From an uncultured Atopobiaceae bacterium (GTDB lineage: Bacteria; Actinomycetota; Coriobacteriia; Coriobacteriales; Atopobiaceae), in NCBI GenBank assembly GCA_905235165.1, contig CAJOKK010000015.1:1-15837 (forward strand): 15,837 bases of DNA. Reading direction: 5' to 3'. The notes beneath the pieces were generated by a model, which was not told the DNA's origin, did no database searches, and was given only the letters and a program-made list of their open reading frames with translations. The translations under genes and the position numbers were made by a program. Of the stretch, positions 6,278-13,369 are shown one piece after another; positions within the stretch are counted from its first letter, which is position 1; each line of letters starts with the position of its first letter.

Positions 6278-7627
6278 ATGACTACCAGTACCGCCATTAC
6301 CGCAAGCGACCTTACCGCCGCACGCGAGGCCTTCTTTGCGGAGCGCGCCAACATCGTTGCCAAGAATGCCGTGAGCTCGGTGGGCATCCGCGCCGCCGCG
6401 CGCACGCCCGAGGGCGTGGCCGCCAACGCGATGAGCTTTGACATCGAGGTCACGCAGGGTGAGCGCACCAACCAGGAGCGCTCCGGCCGCTGCTGGATGT
6501 TTGCCAGCCTCAACACCTTCCGCTTCCGAACCATCAAGAAGTTCAACCTCAAAACCTTTGAGCTCAGCCAGGCCTACCCCCTCTTCTTCGACAAGCTCGA
6601 GAAGAGCAACTGGTTCCTCGAGAACATCCTCGACACCCTGGACGAGCCGCTGGACGGCCGCTTGATGGCCTTCCTTTTGGCAGACCCCATCAGTGACGGC
6701 GGACAGTGGGACATGTTCCGTGCCCTCACCAAGAAGTACGGCGTGGTGCCCAAGGAGGCCATGCCCGAGACCGCCTGCTCGCGCAACACCACCGAGATGG
6801 ACAAGTACCTGACCCGCTACCTGCGTGGCTGCGCCAAGCGCCTGCGCACTGCCGCCGAGGGTGGAGCGAGCGCAGAGCAGCTGGCAGCCGACAAGAAGCA
6901 GATGATGAGCGAGGTCTGGCACCTGCTCGTGACCTGTCTGGGCGAGCCGCCCGCACGCTTTGACGTGCGTCTGCGCGACAAGGACGACAAGCTCGTGCTG
7001 AACGGCAGCTTCACCCCGCAGGAGTTCTTCGCCGAGGCCGTGGGCATGGAGCTCGACGACTACGTGTCGATCATCAGCGCCCCCACCGCCGACAAGCCCT
7101 TCAACCACACCTATACCGTCTCGCGCCTGGGCAACGTGGTGGAAGCCGGCGGCGTGCGCTACCTCAACCTCGTGCCGCAGCGCCTGAAGGAGCTGGCCAT
7201 CGCGCAGCTGAGCGACGACCTGCCCGTATGGTTTGGCTGCGACGTCGACCAGAACTTCCTGCGCGATGAGGGCATCATGGACTGCGCCGCACTCGGCCTG
7301 GACGAGCTGTTTGGCTTCGCCATCGAGGGCTGCCTCGACAAGGCGGAGCGCCTGGACTACGGCGAGTCGCTCATGACGCACGCCATGGTGCTCGAGGGCG
7401 TGAAGCTCGACTCCGAGGGCAAGCCGCAACTGTGGAAGGTGGAGAACAGCTGGGGCGAAGACCACGGTCGCAAGGGCTTTGACACCCTCTCTGACCCCTG
7501 GTTCGACGAGTACGTCTATCAGGTGGTTGTCGACAAGAAGTACCTCACCGACGCCGAGCGCGACATCTACGAGACTGAAGAAGCTACAGTGCTCGCGCCC
7601 TGGGACCCGATGGGATCGCTGGCTTAA
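6278..7627 (+). CDS. pepC: Aminopeptidase C (C1B cysteine peptidase, bleomycin hydrolase family)
   Basis: The 449-residue cytosolic aminopeptidase trims N-terminal residues from peptides, and family members form barrel-like hexamers. The catalytic Cys is C72 in NQERSGRCWMFASLN, with Q66 as the oxyanion Gln. The catalytic His is H368 in LMTHAMVLEG, and Asn is N390 in VENSWGEDHG. Other family blocks are FELSQAYPLFFDKLEKSNWFLE and GGQWDMF. Length matches the usual 440-450. The start is the ATG at 6278, with GGGAGG at 6268-6273. The frame is open for more than 1.1 kb further upstream, but that part is antisense to cca and not protein-like. The gene stands alone and ends before a hairpin shared with the converging yigZ. 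In a peptide-fermenting anaerobe it would supply free amino acids. Confidence 0.95.
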   Translation: MTTSTAITASDLTAAREAFFAERANIVAKNAVSSVGIRAAARTPEGVAANAMSFDIEVTQGERTNQERSGRCWMFASLNTFRFRTIKKFNLKTFELSQAYPLFFDKLEKSNWFLENILDTLDEPLDGRLMAFLLADPISDGGQWDMFRALTKKYGVVPKEAMPETACSRNTTEMDKYLTRYLRGCAKRLRTAAEGGASAEQLAADKKQMMSEVWHLLVTCLGEPPARFDVRLRDKDDKLVLNGSFTPQEFFAEAVGMELDDYVSIISAPTADKPFNHTYTVSRLGNVVEAGGVRYLNLVPQRLKELAIAQLSDDLPVWFGCDVDQNFLRDEGIMDCAALGLDELFGFAIEGCLDKAERLDYGESLMTHAMVLEGVKLDSEGKPQLWKVENSWGEDHGRKGFDTLSDPWFDEYVYQVVVDKKYLTDAERDIYETEEATVLAPWDPMGSLA

Positions 7628-7681
7628 GGTCGCGGCCAGGCTGTTCTTGTCATTACCTGACGACGTACTGGCTACGAAAGT

Positions 7682-7715
7682 GCGGACTTGGGCGGCCGTG
7701 GCCGTCCAAGTCCGC
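7682..7715. terminator. Hairpin between convergent pepC and yigZ
   Basis: Perfect 10-bp arms GCGGACTTGG (7682-7691) and CCAAGTCCGC (7706-7715). Inside them is a second stem CGGCC/GGCCG, so nearly the whole 34 bases pair. Neither side has a strong T-run (only TTTCG on the minus strand), so termination may be only partly intrinsic. Confidence 0.6.
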
Positions 7716-7746
7716 GAAATGTCCTGCCAGCTCAGGCCACTGCGGG

Positions 7747-8385
7747 CTAAAACTCAGAAAAGGTAGGCTCCCCTACTTGGCAGAGTTCTTCGCCATTGGC
7801 GAGTTCGCGCATCGACGCAACAAAGCGCTGTTCTTCTCCTGCGCGAAATGCACAGGTCAGCTGGACGTCTTCGGCAAAGATGGAATCCCTGATCTTGCCG
7901 GCACAGTCAGAGACCAATCGCTCAACGCGTCCGTATGCGGAATAAGGAATCACGCAGGTCACGCTTGTGACCAGGGTCTTGGTAACGAGCAAGCCCTTGC
8001 TCTCGGCATCTGCCACCGCCTCACGCGTTGCCGCCTCATAGGCACGCACGAGGCCACCCGGGCCAAGGAGGGTTCCCCCGAAGTAGCGTGTCACCACACA
8101 GCAGACGTCGGCAAGGCCTGCTCCCCTCAGCACCTCGAGCGTTGGCATGCCAGCCGTGCGCTGGGGCTCCCCATCGTCAGAGCAGCGTTCGCGACCGTCG
8201 GAGAGAATCCAAGCGGGAACGTTGTGACGCGCATCATGATGGCGGGCACGCACCTCATCGATAAAGGCGTTGGCTTGCGCTTCATTCGCCACGTGGCGCA
8301 ACTGCGCAATAAAACGGCTTCGGCGGTCGACAAACTCACCGCTTGCCTCCACGCCCTGGGCCAATGTGACGTATTCCGCAGCCAC
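7747..8385 (-). CDS. yigZ: YigZ/IMPACT family protein
   Basis: The 212-residue protein of the UPF0029/IMPACT family is normal in length. The N-terminal domain carries the DDGEP block (about residues 70-79, here DDGEPQRTAG with Arg where Gly is usual). It also carries VTRYFGGTLLGPGGLVRAYEAA (98-119), very close to the family signature VTRYFGGxxLGxGGLVRAY. The C-terminal half is a ferredoxin-like domain of the DUF1949 type. Eukaryotic IMPACT modulates Gcn2; the bacterial role is unclear. The GTG at 8385 has GGAGG four bases upstream and gives a family-like N-terminus (AAEYVTL). An open frame extends to 8517, but that stretch is Arg/Ser-rich and overlaps the next gene. It lies 46 bases downstream of the PTS IIA gene and may share its transcript. 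Confidence 0.93.
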   Translation of the reverse strand: MAAEYVTLAQGVEASGEFVDRRSRFIAQLRHVANEAQANAFIDEVRARHHDARHNVPAWILSDGRERCSDDGEPQRTAGMPTLEVLRGAGLADVCCVVTRYFGGTLLGPGGLVRAYEAATREAVADAESKGLLVTKTLVTSVTCVIPYSAYGRVERLVSDCAGKIRDSIFAEDVQLTCAFRAGEEQRFVASMRELANGEELCQVGEPTFSEF

Positions 8386-8431
8386 TGCCCCTCCCCTCTC
8401 GGCGCGACACGCCGACGCGCGACATCGGTGC

Positions 8432-8953
8432 CTAGGCAGTCTGGAACAGCTTGGAGCCCGCCTCGACCTCTTCTCCCGAGGCGGCAACCTCATCCACCGA
8501 CGAAAGCTCGTCAACATTGGTGACGATGGTCATGACAACATCAGAGTAGCCCGCCTCGGCAACCTTCTTGCGATCAAAGACGAGGATGGGCGTGCCTGCC
8601 GCTATGTGCTGCCCCGCCTTGACGAGAATCTTGAAGCCCTCGCCACGCATCTCGACCGTATCGATACCCACATGAACGAGCACCTCAACACCGTCGTCTC
8701 CCTCGAAGGCGAAGGCATGGGGCATGACCGTGTTCGGGGTGCCGTCAACGGGGGAATAGATCACGTCGTCGGCTGGCTTGATGGCAATGCACGGGCCCAT
8801 GACGCTCGATGCAAAAATGGGGTCAGGAAGAGACGCCGTTGTCTCAACCTTACCTGCAACCGGGGCGTAGACCGCGCCCTTGTCAGCCTTGATCTTGAGG
8901 GGCGCAGGCGTCGATTGACCCCTGAGGCCCGCAAACAGATCGCGAAAACCCAT
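8432..8953 (-). CDS. PTS glucose-type IIA protein
   Basis: The 173-residue soluble phosphocarrier passes phosphate from HPr to a IIB/IIC sugar permease. Family signatures are APVAGKV (about 30-36), DPIFASSVMGPCIAI, SPVDG, MPHAFAF with H79 and VLVHVGIDTVEM with H94. H94 is the expected phosphorylated His and H79 its active-site partner, matching the two His of E. coli Crr. VKAGQHIAAGTPIL is the typical C-terminal block. The protein is free-standing, so it could serve several permeases and, as in other bacteria, regulate carbon use; that is inference. ATG 8953 has AAGGGAG eight bases upstream. The 107-bp gap to the DUF308 gene contains an AT-rich stretch with possible -10 hexamers but no convincing -35. 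Confidence 0.94.
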   Translation of the reverse strand: MGFRDLFAGLRGQSTPAPLKIKADKGAVYAPVAGKVETTASLPDPIFASSVMGPCIAIKPADDVIYSPVDGTPNTVMPHAFAFEGDDGVEVLVHVGIDTVEMRGEGFKILVKAGQHIAAGTPILVFDRKKVAEAGYSDVVMTIVTNVDELSSVDEVAASGEEVEAGSKLFQTA

Positions 8954-9060
8954 GTCAGTAGCTCCCTTAAAACACAGCTTTGGTGCACACGGAACACATA
9001 TTTTAACGCCTTATACACCAAATGCGCAGCAAAAATATCAGCAATGCGTACTCGGGCCGT

Positions 9061-9597
9061 CTAACTCGGAATATAGACAATGGCAGTCCTACGCAGGGCC
9101 TGGGCAATGCGGACACAGGCCGAGTAGGCAAGCCCGATGCCGAAGACGAGCGTGACCGTACTTATCGAGCGATAAAAAACGATGCAGGCGATGGTCATGA
9201 TGACACCAGTTATCCCCTGAGCCAAGACGAAACGCCAACGAGAGGACCCAAGGGAACGTATCTCACGCACACGCAGCAGAGACACCAGTGCCGAGAAACC
9301 GTTAACGGCAATGAGGTAAATCATGACATAGGCTCGCGGGACATCCGTAAGGCTTCCCGTAAAGATTCCCAGGTCAATCAGGAAGGCAGCGGTATAGAAG
9401 GACCATCGGCCATTTACCATGTGTCGCGCCATGGTCAGGTAGTAGACGAGCCAGCGAACACCAAAGACAAGCAGCGACACGCTGAGGATAACCGTGACCG
9501 TGATGTAGCCATCCTCAGGGTCAAGCATGATAAGAGCGGCGCAAAGCAGCATGAGCAAGCCGGCGATTATCTCTCGCAGACGCTGCATCTTAGTCAT
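9061..9597 (-). CDS. DUF308/HdeD-like membrane protein
   Basis: The 178-residue protein consists almost entirely of about six hydrophobic helices arranged as pairs. The first pair covers roughly residues 7-50 (IIAGLLMLLCAALIML, then VTVILSVSLLVFGVRWLV) and the last roughly 125-165. The pattern of three helix hairpins with short polar loops is that of the DUF308/HdeD family. Its only well-studied member is linked to acid resistance in enteric bacteria. The role here is unknown. ATG 9597 has AGAAGGAGG six bases upstream, and translation overlaps the stop of the DUF6765-like gene by 8 bases, so the two are coupled. A longer open frame to 9636 has no ribosome site. Confidence 0.7.
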   Translation of the reverse strand: MTKMQRLREIIAGLLMLLCAALIMLDPEDGYITVTVILSVSLLVFGVRWLVYYLTMARHMVNGRWSFYTAAFLIDLGIFTGSLTDVPRAYVMIYLIAVNGFSALVSLLRVREIRSLGSSRWRFVLAQGITGVIMTIACIVFYRSISTVTLVFGIGLAYSACVRIAQALRRTAIVYIPS

Positions 9598-10750
9598 GGG
9601 CCCCCTCCTTCTGGCATGCACGCTTGAGGAAGGCAACGAGCGTGCCTAGGTTCCTCGGCTCGTGGTCTATCGAAAAGCCCGCCAAGCGACTTCCCGAATC
9701 GTAGATGCGGCTGGTCACCATACCCTTCTGAGCAAGGGCAGCACGAATGAACCTTCCCAGATAGGTATCGTTTTTGGCCTGGCCTTCCGCCTCGCAGTAT
9801 TCCTGTTGGTGGAGCTCGAGGTCAAAGGGTTCGACCTTCTCGCCAGACAACTGCTCCCCCAGTGCGCACCAATCGTCCGAGGCGTCAAGCCGACGTTTCG
9901 TAAGGATGTCCCAGGCGAGCTCACGCACCTCGGCAACCTCATCGGTCGCATAGCGATTAAGCTCAAAAGGCTCTCCCGTACGCAGGCAACGCATCGCATA
10001 GACCATCTGGGTGAAGGCATGCCAATAGTCGCTTGGGTTGTCCTTGACCACCTCGTCATAGTTGGCCCAGGCCGGGAGATAGACGTAGCGAGCGAAGCTG
10101 TAGTCAGGCAGATGCCCGGCACGCCCGTGCCCAAGGTTCATGATCGAGCTTTCGCTAGGCTGGTAGACGCTATTGACGTAGCTGCTTAGATCAAGGTCGT
10201 CACCGCCCGCGGGATTGCGGTGGAATTCGATCCTGCGACGCTCGGGGTTCTCGCGCGGCCCAATCAGCTCGTAGAAGTAGGCCGTCGTGTTGTTGATGAC
10301 CAACGACGGCGTACCCGCGAAGTTCTGATGCGCCCAGGTGTCGGCGAGCACGTGCATGGCAAGGCCCGTTGCCTCCAAGCCCCTCCCCCGCGCAAGTTCC
10401 ACGGTGTGGCGAAGCAGCTCACCGTTAGGCTTGCAAATGAGCTGATACTTGCGACGATAGGTCTTTCCACCCTTGCCGGGATCAGCCGTCAGGTCATAGG
10501 GCAGGAAATGGAAGGACGACCAGATGCGCGTGATGTCCTGCAGGCCCAGGCGGTCGGTACGAACATCCGCGAGCTCAATCGGCGACTGGGTGGTTGCCGC
10601 AGCACGTGGCGCATGCAGGCGATCGAGAAAGGTCACCGTGGCGAAGTCGGGAAGCTGGGCGGCATAGCAAATGTCGCAGCTTTCCCTCGAGCTATAGCCG
10701 GCGAGAAGGGCGGCGCAATACGTTGCGTAGTAATGGAAGTCTCCGCGCAC
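9590..10750 (-). CDS. DUF6765-like protein, possible metal-dependent hydrolase
   Basis: The 386-residue soluble protein has no signal peptide. It opens with MRGDFHYYATYCAALLAGYS and YAAQLPDFAT, the N-terminal pattern I associate with DUF6765. His and Asp residues recur in helical contexts: H6, D35, H81, then HVLADTWAHQNFAG with H133, D137 and H141 spaced four apart, and LGHGRAGHLPD with H208, H213 and D216. This layout recalls the zinc ligands of phospholipase C and S1/P1 nucleases (HxxxD plus further His). A metal-dependent hydrolase is an inference, not shown. The start is a GTG at 10750, seven bases past the upstream stop, with GAGGGG close by. It lies between two small membrane proteins and is coupled to both, which suggests the three act together at the membrane. 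Confidence 0.65.
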   Translation of the reverse strand: MRGDFHYYATYCAALLAGYSSRESCDICYAAQLPDFATVTFLDRLHAPRAAATTQSPIELADVRTDRLGLQDITRIWSSFHFLPYDLTADPGKGGKTYRRKYQLICKPNGELLRHTVELARGRGLEATGLAMHVLADTWAHQNFAGTPSLVINNTTAYFYELIGPRENPERRRIEFHRNPAGGDDLDLSSYVNSVYQPSESSIMNLGHGRAGHLPDYSFARYVYLPAWANYDEVVKDNPSDYWHAFTQMVYAMRCLRTGEPFELNRYATDEVAEVRELAWDILTKRRLDASDDWCALGEQLSGEKVEPFDLELHQQEYCEAEGQAKNDTYLGRFIRAALAQKGMVTSRIYDSGSRLAGFSIDHEPRNLGTLVAFLKRACQKEGAHD

Positions 10751-10756
10751 GGCCCC

Positions 10757-11242
10757 TCACCCCTGGCTTTCGACGCGACGTTGCAGACGCCTGAGCCGTA
10801 TCGACGAGATGGCCACATCGAAGACGGCAAAGGTCGAGGTAAGCTCGATGATGCCCGGAATGAACGAGTCAATCGGATTGCTATCCTGGTTACCCGCAAT
10901 AAAGGAGACCATCGTCACCAGGCTCATGACTACCTGAAAAATAGCAATCAGTAGGTACACCTTGCCACGGCGTCGGCCCTGTGCCTCAGCAAGCGCCGAA
11001 AAGCCCACATAGCAGTGGAAAAGAAGGTTAAACAGCAGGGCGACCACCAAGGTGGCAAGCATCGTTCTATATCCAAAGTCTTCGCTGGCGTCAAAGAGGT
11101 TGAAGATGAGCGCATGCTCGAAGTCGTCACGATTTGAAAAGTAAAAGAGGAGCGTCTTGAGGCTGTTCCAGATGCCAAGCCCAATATAGGCAAGGCCACT
11201 GATAGCGAGGTTGCTTCGCCACCTTCTGATATCAGACTCCAT
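10757..11242 (-). CDS. Uncharacterised four-helix membrane protein
   Basis: The 161-residue protein is not recognised as a named family. Four hydrophobic helices are visible: AISGLAYIGLGIWNSLKTLLFYF (about 13-35), TMLATLVVALLFNLLFHCYVGF (about 60-82), VYLLIAIFQVVMSLVTMVSFIAG (about 95-117) and SFIPGIIELTSTFAVFDVAIS (about 125-147). It has an acidic loop FEHALIFNLFDASEDFGY and an Arg-rich tail. ATG 11242 is preferred over the TTG just before it; GGGGAGGA sits about nine bases upstream. It is first in a run with the DUF6765-like and DUF308 genes and has a perfect TATAAT -10 upstream. Membrane location is clear; function is not. Confidence 0.7.
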   Translation of the reverse strand: MESDIRRWRSNLAISGLAYIGLGIWNSLKTLLFYFSNRDDFEHALIFNLFDASEDFGYRTMLATLVVALLFNLLFHCYVGFSALAEAQGRRRGKVYLLIAIFQVVMSLVTMVSFIAGNQDSNPIDSFIPGIIELTSTFAVFDVAISSIRLRRLQRRVESQG

Positions 11243-11276
11243 CAAACACGTCCTCCCCTACCGATCCACACACTCG

Positions 11277-11305
11277 ATTATAGGCATGGGCTGGCATATC
11301 CATCA
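11277..11305 (-). promoter_or_regulatory. Promoter of the membrane/DUF6765/DUF308 operon
   Basis: The minus strand has a perfect TATAAT (complement of 11277-11282), 34 bases before the start codon. The -35 region 17-18 bases upstream is weak (CTGATG/TGATGG). It is divergent from the rnpB promoter about 100 bp away. Confidence 0.5.
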
Positions 11306-11378
11306 GCTGGACCACCGCCAGAGGCCGTGAGCCAGAGCGCTGTTGGTATTGTGCCTTTCCGCCGCTCGCCGCAGGGCG

Positions 11379-11387
11379 TGTTACAAT
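11379..11387 (+). promoter_or_regulatory. Extended -10 promoter of rnpB
   Basis: TGT followed by TACAAT forms an extended -10 (TGnTACAAT). It ends 7 bases before the base-paired 5' end of RNase P RNA. No good -35 is visible, which extended -10 promoters can tolerate. Confidence 0.6.
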
Positions 11388-11392
11388 GTCAC

Positions 11393-11762
11393 GCGCGAGG
11401 TGGGCCAGACGACCGCGGGGCCATGCCTTCGGGCGTGGTCATGAGGAAAGTCCGGGCTCCACAGGGCAGGAAGCAGGCTAACGGCCTGGCGGGGTAACCC
11501 GACGGAAAGCGCCGCAGAAAAGAAGACTCCCGCTGCCCGCTTAGGCGGGTGAGAGAAAAGCTGAAACGGTGGTGTAAGAGACCACCAGCGTCGTGGCAAC
11601 ACGGCGGCTTGGCAAGCCCCTTCCGGAGCAAACGCATGTAGGAGCGCTATGGTGTGGCCCGCACTGCGCTCGGGTAGCGCGCTTGAGGCTGACGGCGACG
11701 CCAGTCCTAGATAAATGGCCGTCCACGACAGAACCCGGCTTATCGGCCCACCTCGCATTTTT
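11393..11762 (+). ncRNA. rnpB: RNase P RNA (class A type)
   Basis: This catalytic RNA removes 5' leaders of pre-tRNAs. The 5' strand GCGAGGTGGGCC (11395-11406) pairs perfectly with GGCCCACCTCGC (11745-11756) to form a 12-bp P1 helix. Conserved core segments are present: GAGGAAAGTCCGGGCTCC near 11441, AGAGACCACCAGCG near 11578, and ACAGAACCCGGCTTAT near 11728, which pairs with the first core segment to form P4. Overall length of about 370 nt and the extra hairpins fit the ancestral class A fold. A short T-run (11758-11762) follows the P1 strand and probably marks the end. The exact 5' and 3' ends are estimated. Open frames through this region on either strand are not genes. Confidence 0.93.
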
Positions 11763-11944
11763 CTCCCACACATACCCTGGTGGCATTCGCTTGCCGCATA
11801 ACCTTTGGACGTCTCTGCCACAGGAGGCTGCCGCCTCCGCATACCGTACACATGTTCTTGTCCCTTGCGATAATTAACGTACAGTCGTTCTACTATACTG
11901 TCAGACACGAACAGAAGTTTTGTCGCAAGGGGGCGAGAAGAAGC

Positions 11945-13369
11945 GTGGACACCCTTACCAAGCTGGGCATCTTGGCGGATGCCGCAAAGTACGACGCCGC
12001 ATGCACCTCATCAGGCGTCACGCGCGGACCCAAGTCGGGGATGGTGGGATCCACGCAGGGGGCCGGCCTCTGCCACACCTTCACCCCCGATGGCCGCTGC
12101 GTCACGCTGCTTAAGGTGCTCATGTCAAACGCCTGTAGCTACGACTGCGCTTACTGCGTCAACCGCCGCCAGGCAAGCGTCGAGCGTGCCACGTTCACGC
12201 CACGTGAGCTTGCCGAGCTCACGGTTGACTTCTATCGGCGTAACTACATCGAGGGGCTCTTCCTCTCCTCTGGCGTACTCGGCACGCCAGACGCCACAAC
12301 GGAGCGGATGATCGAGTGCCTGCGCGTCCTTCGAGAAGACCTGCGCTTCAATGGCTACGTGCATGCCAAGGTCATCCCCGGCACAGCAAGCGAGCTGGTA
12401 GACGCCCTCGGTCGTCTGGCGGACCGTCTCTCTGTCAACCTCGAGCTGCCCAGCTCAGGCTCACTTGCCAAGCTCTGTCCCGACAAGGACGCCCGCGGCA
12501 TCGCCGCTCCCATGGCGCAAATCCGCCGCACCCGCGATGACGAAGAACGCCTGATCGCGTCGGGGGCATCAAAGAAGAGCGCGAAGCGACTTGAGCAGAA
12601 GGCCAAACCTGCCCTGTCAACTGGTCTAGCCAGTGAGCAAAAGCTGCAGCAGGCATCACAGGCCGACATCATGCCTCTCAACGGCGTTGGCAACCAGCTC
12701 ACCCTCCGCGCACGCTCGCGCGTCGCCTCCGGTCGGCGCAGCTTTGCCCCAGCCGGTCAGTCAACGCAACTCATCGTGGGTGCCACAAAGGAGGACGACA
12801 ACCACATCCTCCAGCTCTCCCAGACCCTCTACGAACGCTACGACCTCAAGCGCGTGTTCTTCTCGGCCTACATGCCCATGGTGGACGACGAGCGCCTGCC
12901 CGAACAGAACACGCCTGTCCCCCTTCGGCGCGAGCATCGTCTCTACCAGGCGGACTGGCTCATGCGCTACTACGCCTTCTCCCCCGATGAGCTGGCCACG
13001 CCCAGCGCACCCTGGCTCGACCTCGATGTCGACCCAAAGCTCGCCTGGGCCCTGAAGAACATCGATCGCTTCCCCGTTGAGGTGATGGATGCCCCCATCG
13101 AACTGCTTCTGCGCGTGCCCGGTATCGGCCCTCTGGGAGCACGACGCATCATGGTCGCGCGGAAGGCGGGATCGCTTACCTTTGACGATCTCTCACGCAT
13201 GCGCATCACGCTCAAACGCGCGCGCCACTTCCTTACCTGCAGCGGCAAACGCGATTCCAAGAGCCCGCTCGATGCCGAGCTTATCCGTGAAAGGGTGGTG
13301 AGAGATGCAAAACAAAGCGCCTACAACCGCACGCGCCGTCAAGCGGAAGGGCAGCTCAGCCTCTTCTAG
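11945..13369 (+). CDS. Putative DNA modification/repair radical SAM protein
   Basis: The 474-residue cytosolic protein. The radical SAM cluster motif CSYDCAYC (CxxxCxxC, C64, C68, C71) binds a 4Fe-4S cluster that cleaves S-adenosylmethionine. Downstream blocks RREHRLYQADWLMRYYAF, DLDVDPKLAWALKN and FPVEVMDAPIE are typical of this family. A C-terminal helix-hairpin-helix (LLRVPGIGPLGARRI) suggests nucleic-acid binding. A charged, low-complexity stretch of about 70 residues (bases about 12480-12740) interrupts the barrel and makes the protein longer than most homologues. The GTG at 11945 fits the family N-terminus (DTLTKLGILADAAKYDAACTSSG). The frame extends to 11780 without protein-like content. 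TATACT at 11894-11899 could be a -10. It overlaps its partner gene by 65 bases. The substrate is unknown; the DNA-repair role is proposed in the literature, not proven. Confidence 0.9.
   Translation: MDTLTKLGILADAAKYDAACTSSGVTRGPKSGMVGSTQGAGLCHTFTPDGRCVTLLKVLMSNACSYDCAYCVNRRQASVERATFTPRELAELTVDFYRRNYIEGLFLSSGVLGTPDATTERMIECLRVLREDLRFNGYVHAKVIPGTASELVDALGRLADRLSVNLELPSSGSLAKLCPDKDARGIAAPMAQIRRTRDDEERLIASGASKKSAKRLEQKAKPALSTGLASEQKLQQASQADIMPLNGVGNQLTLRARSRVASGRRSFAPAGQSTQLIVGATKEDDNHILQLSQTLYERYDLKRVFFSAYMPMVDDERLPEQNTPVPLRREHRLYQADWLMRYYAFSPDELATPSAPWLDLDVDPKLAWALKNIDRFPVEVMDAPIELLLRVPGIGPLGARRIMVARKAGSLTFDDLSRMRITLKRARHFLTCSGKRDSKSPLDAELIRERVVRDAKQSAYNRTRRQAEGQLSLF

Noticed and set aside
6203..7465. 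420-residue minus-strand open frame opposite pepC
   Set aside because: Shadow frame caused by high GC at codon third positions; Leu/His/Val-rich with no family pattern, while the plus strand encodes a full peptidase.
8386..8517. N-terminal extension of the YigZ protein to 8517
   Set aside because: Arg/Ser-rich, overlaps the PTS IIA gene, and has no ribosome site; the GTG at 8385 has a strong SD and a family-like start.
8954..9060. Promoter for the PTS IIA gene
   Set aside because: TAAAAT and TATAAG hexamers exist on the minus strand but none has a convincing -35 at correct spacing.
11381..11908. Open frames on both strands across 11381-11908
   Set aside because: They lie over RNase P RNA, whose conserved core and P1 pairing explain the sequence.
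11780..11944. N-terminal extension of the radical SAM protein to 11780
   Set aside because: The stretch is not family-like and includes the intergenic region after rnpB. The GTG at 11945 matches the family N-terminus.
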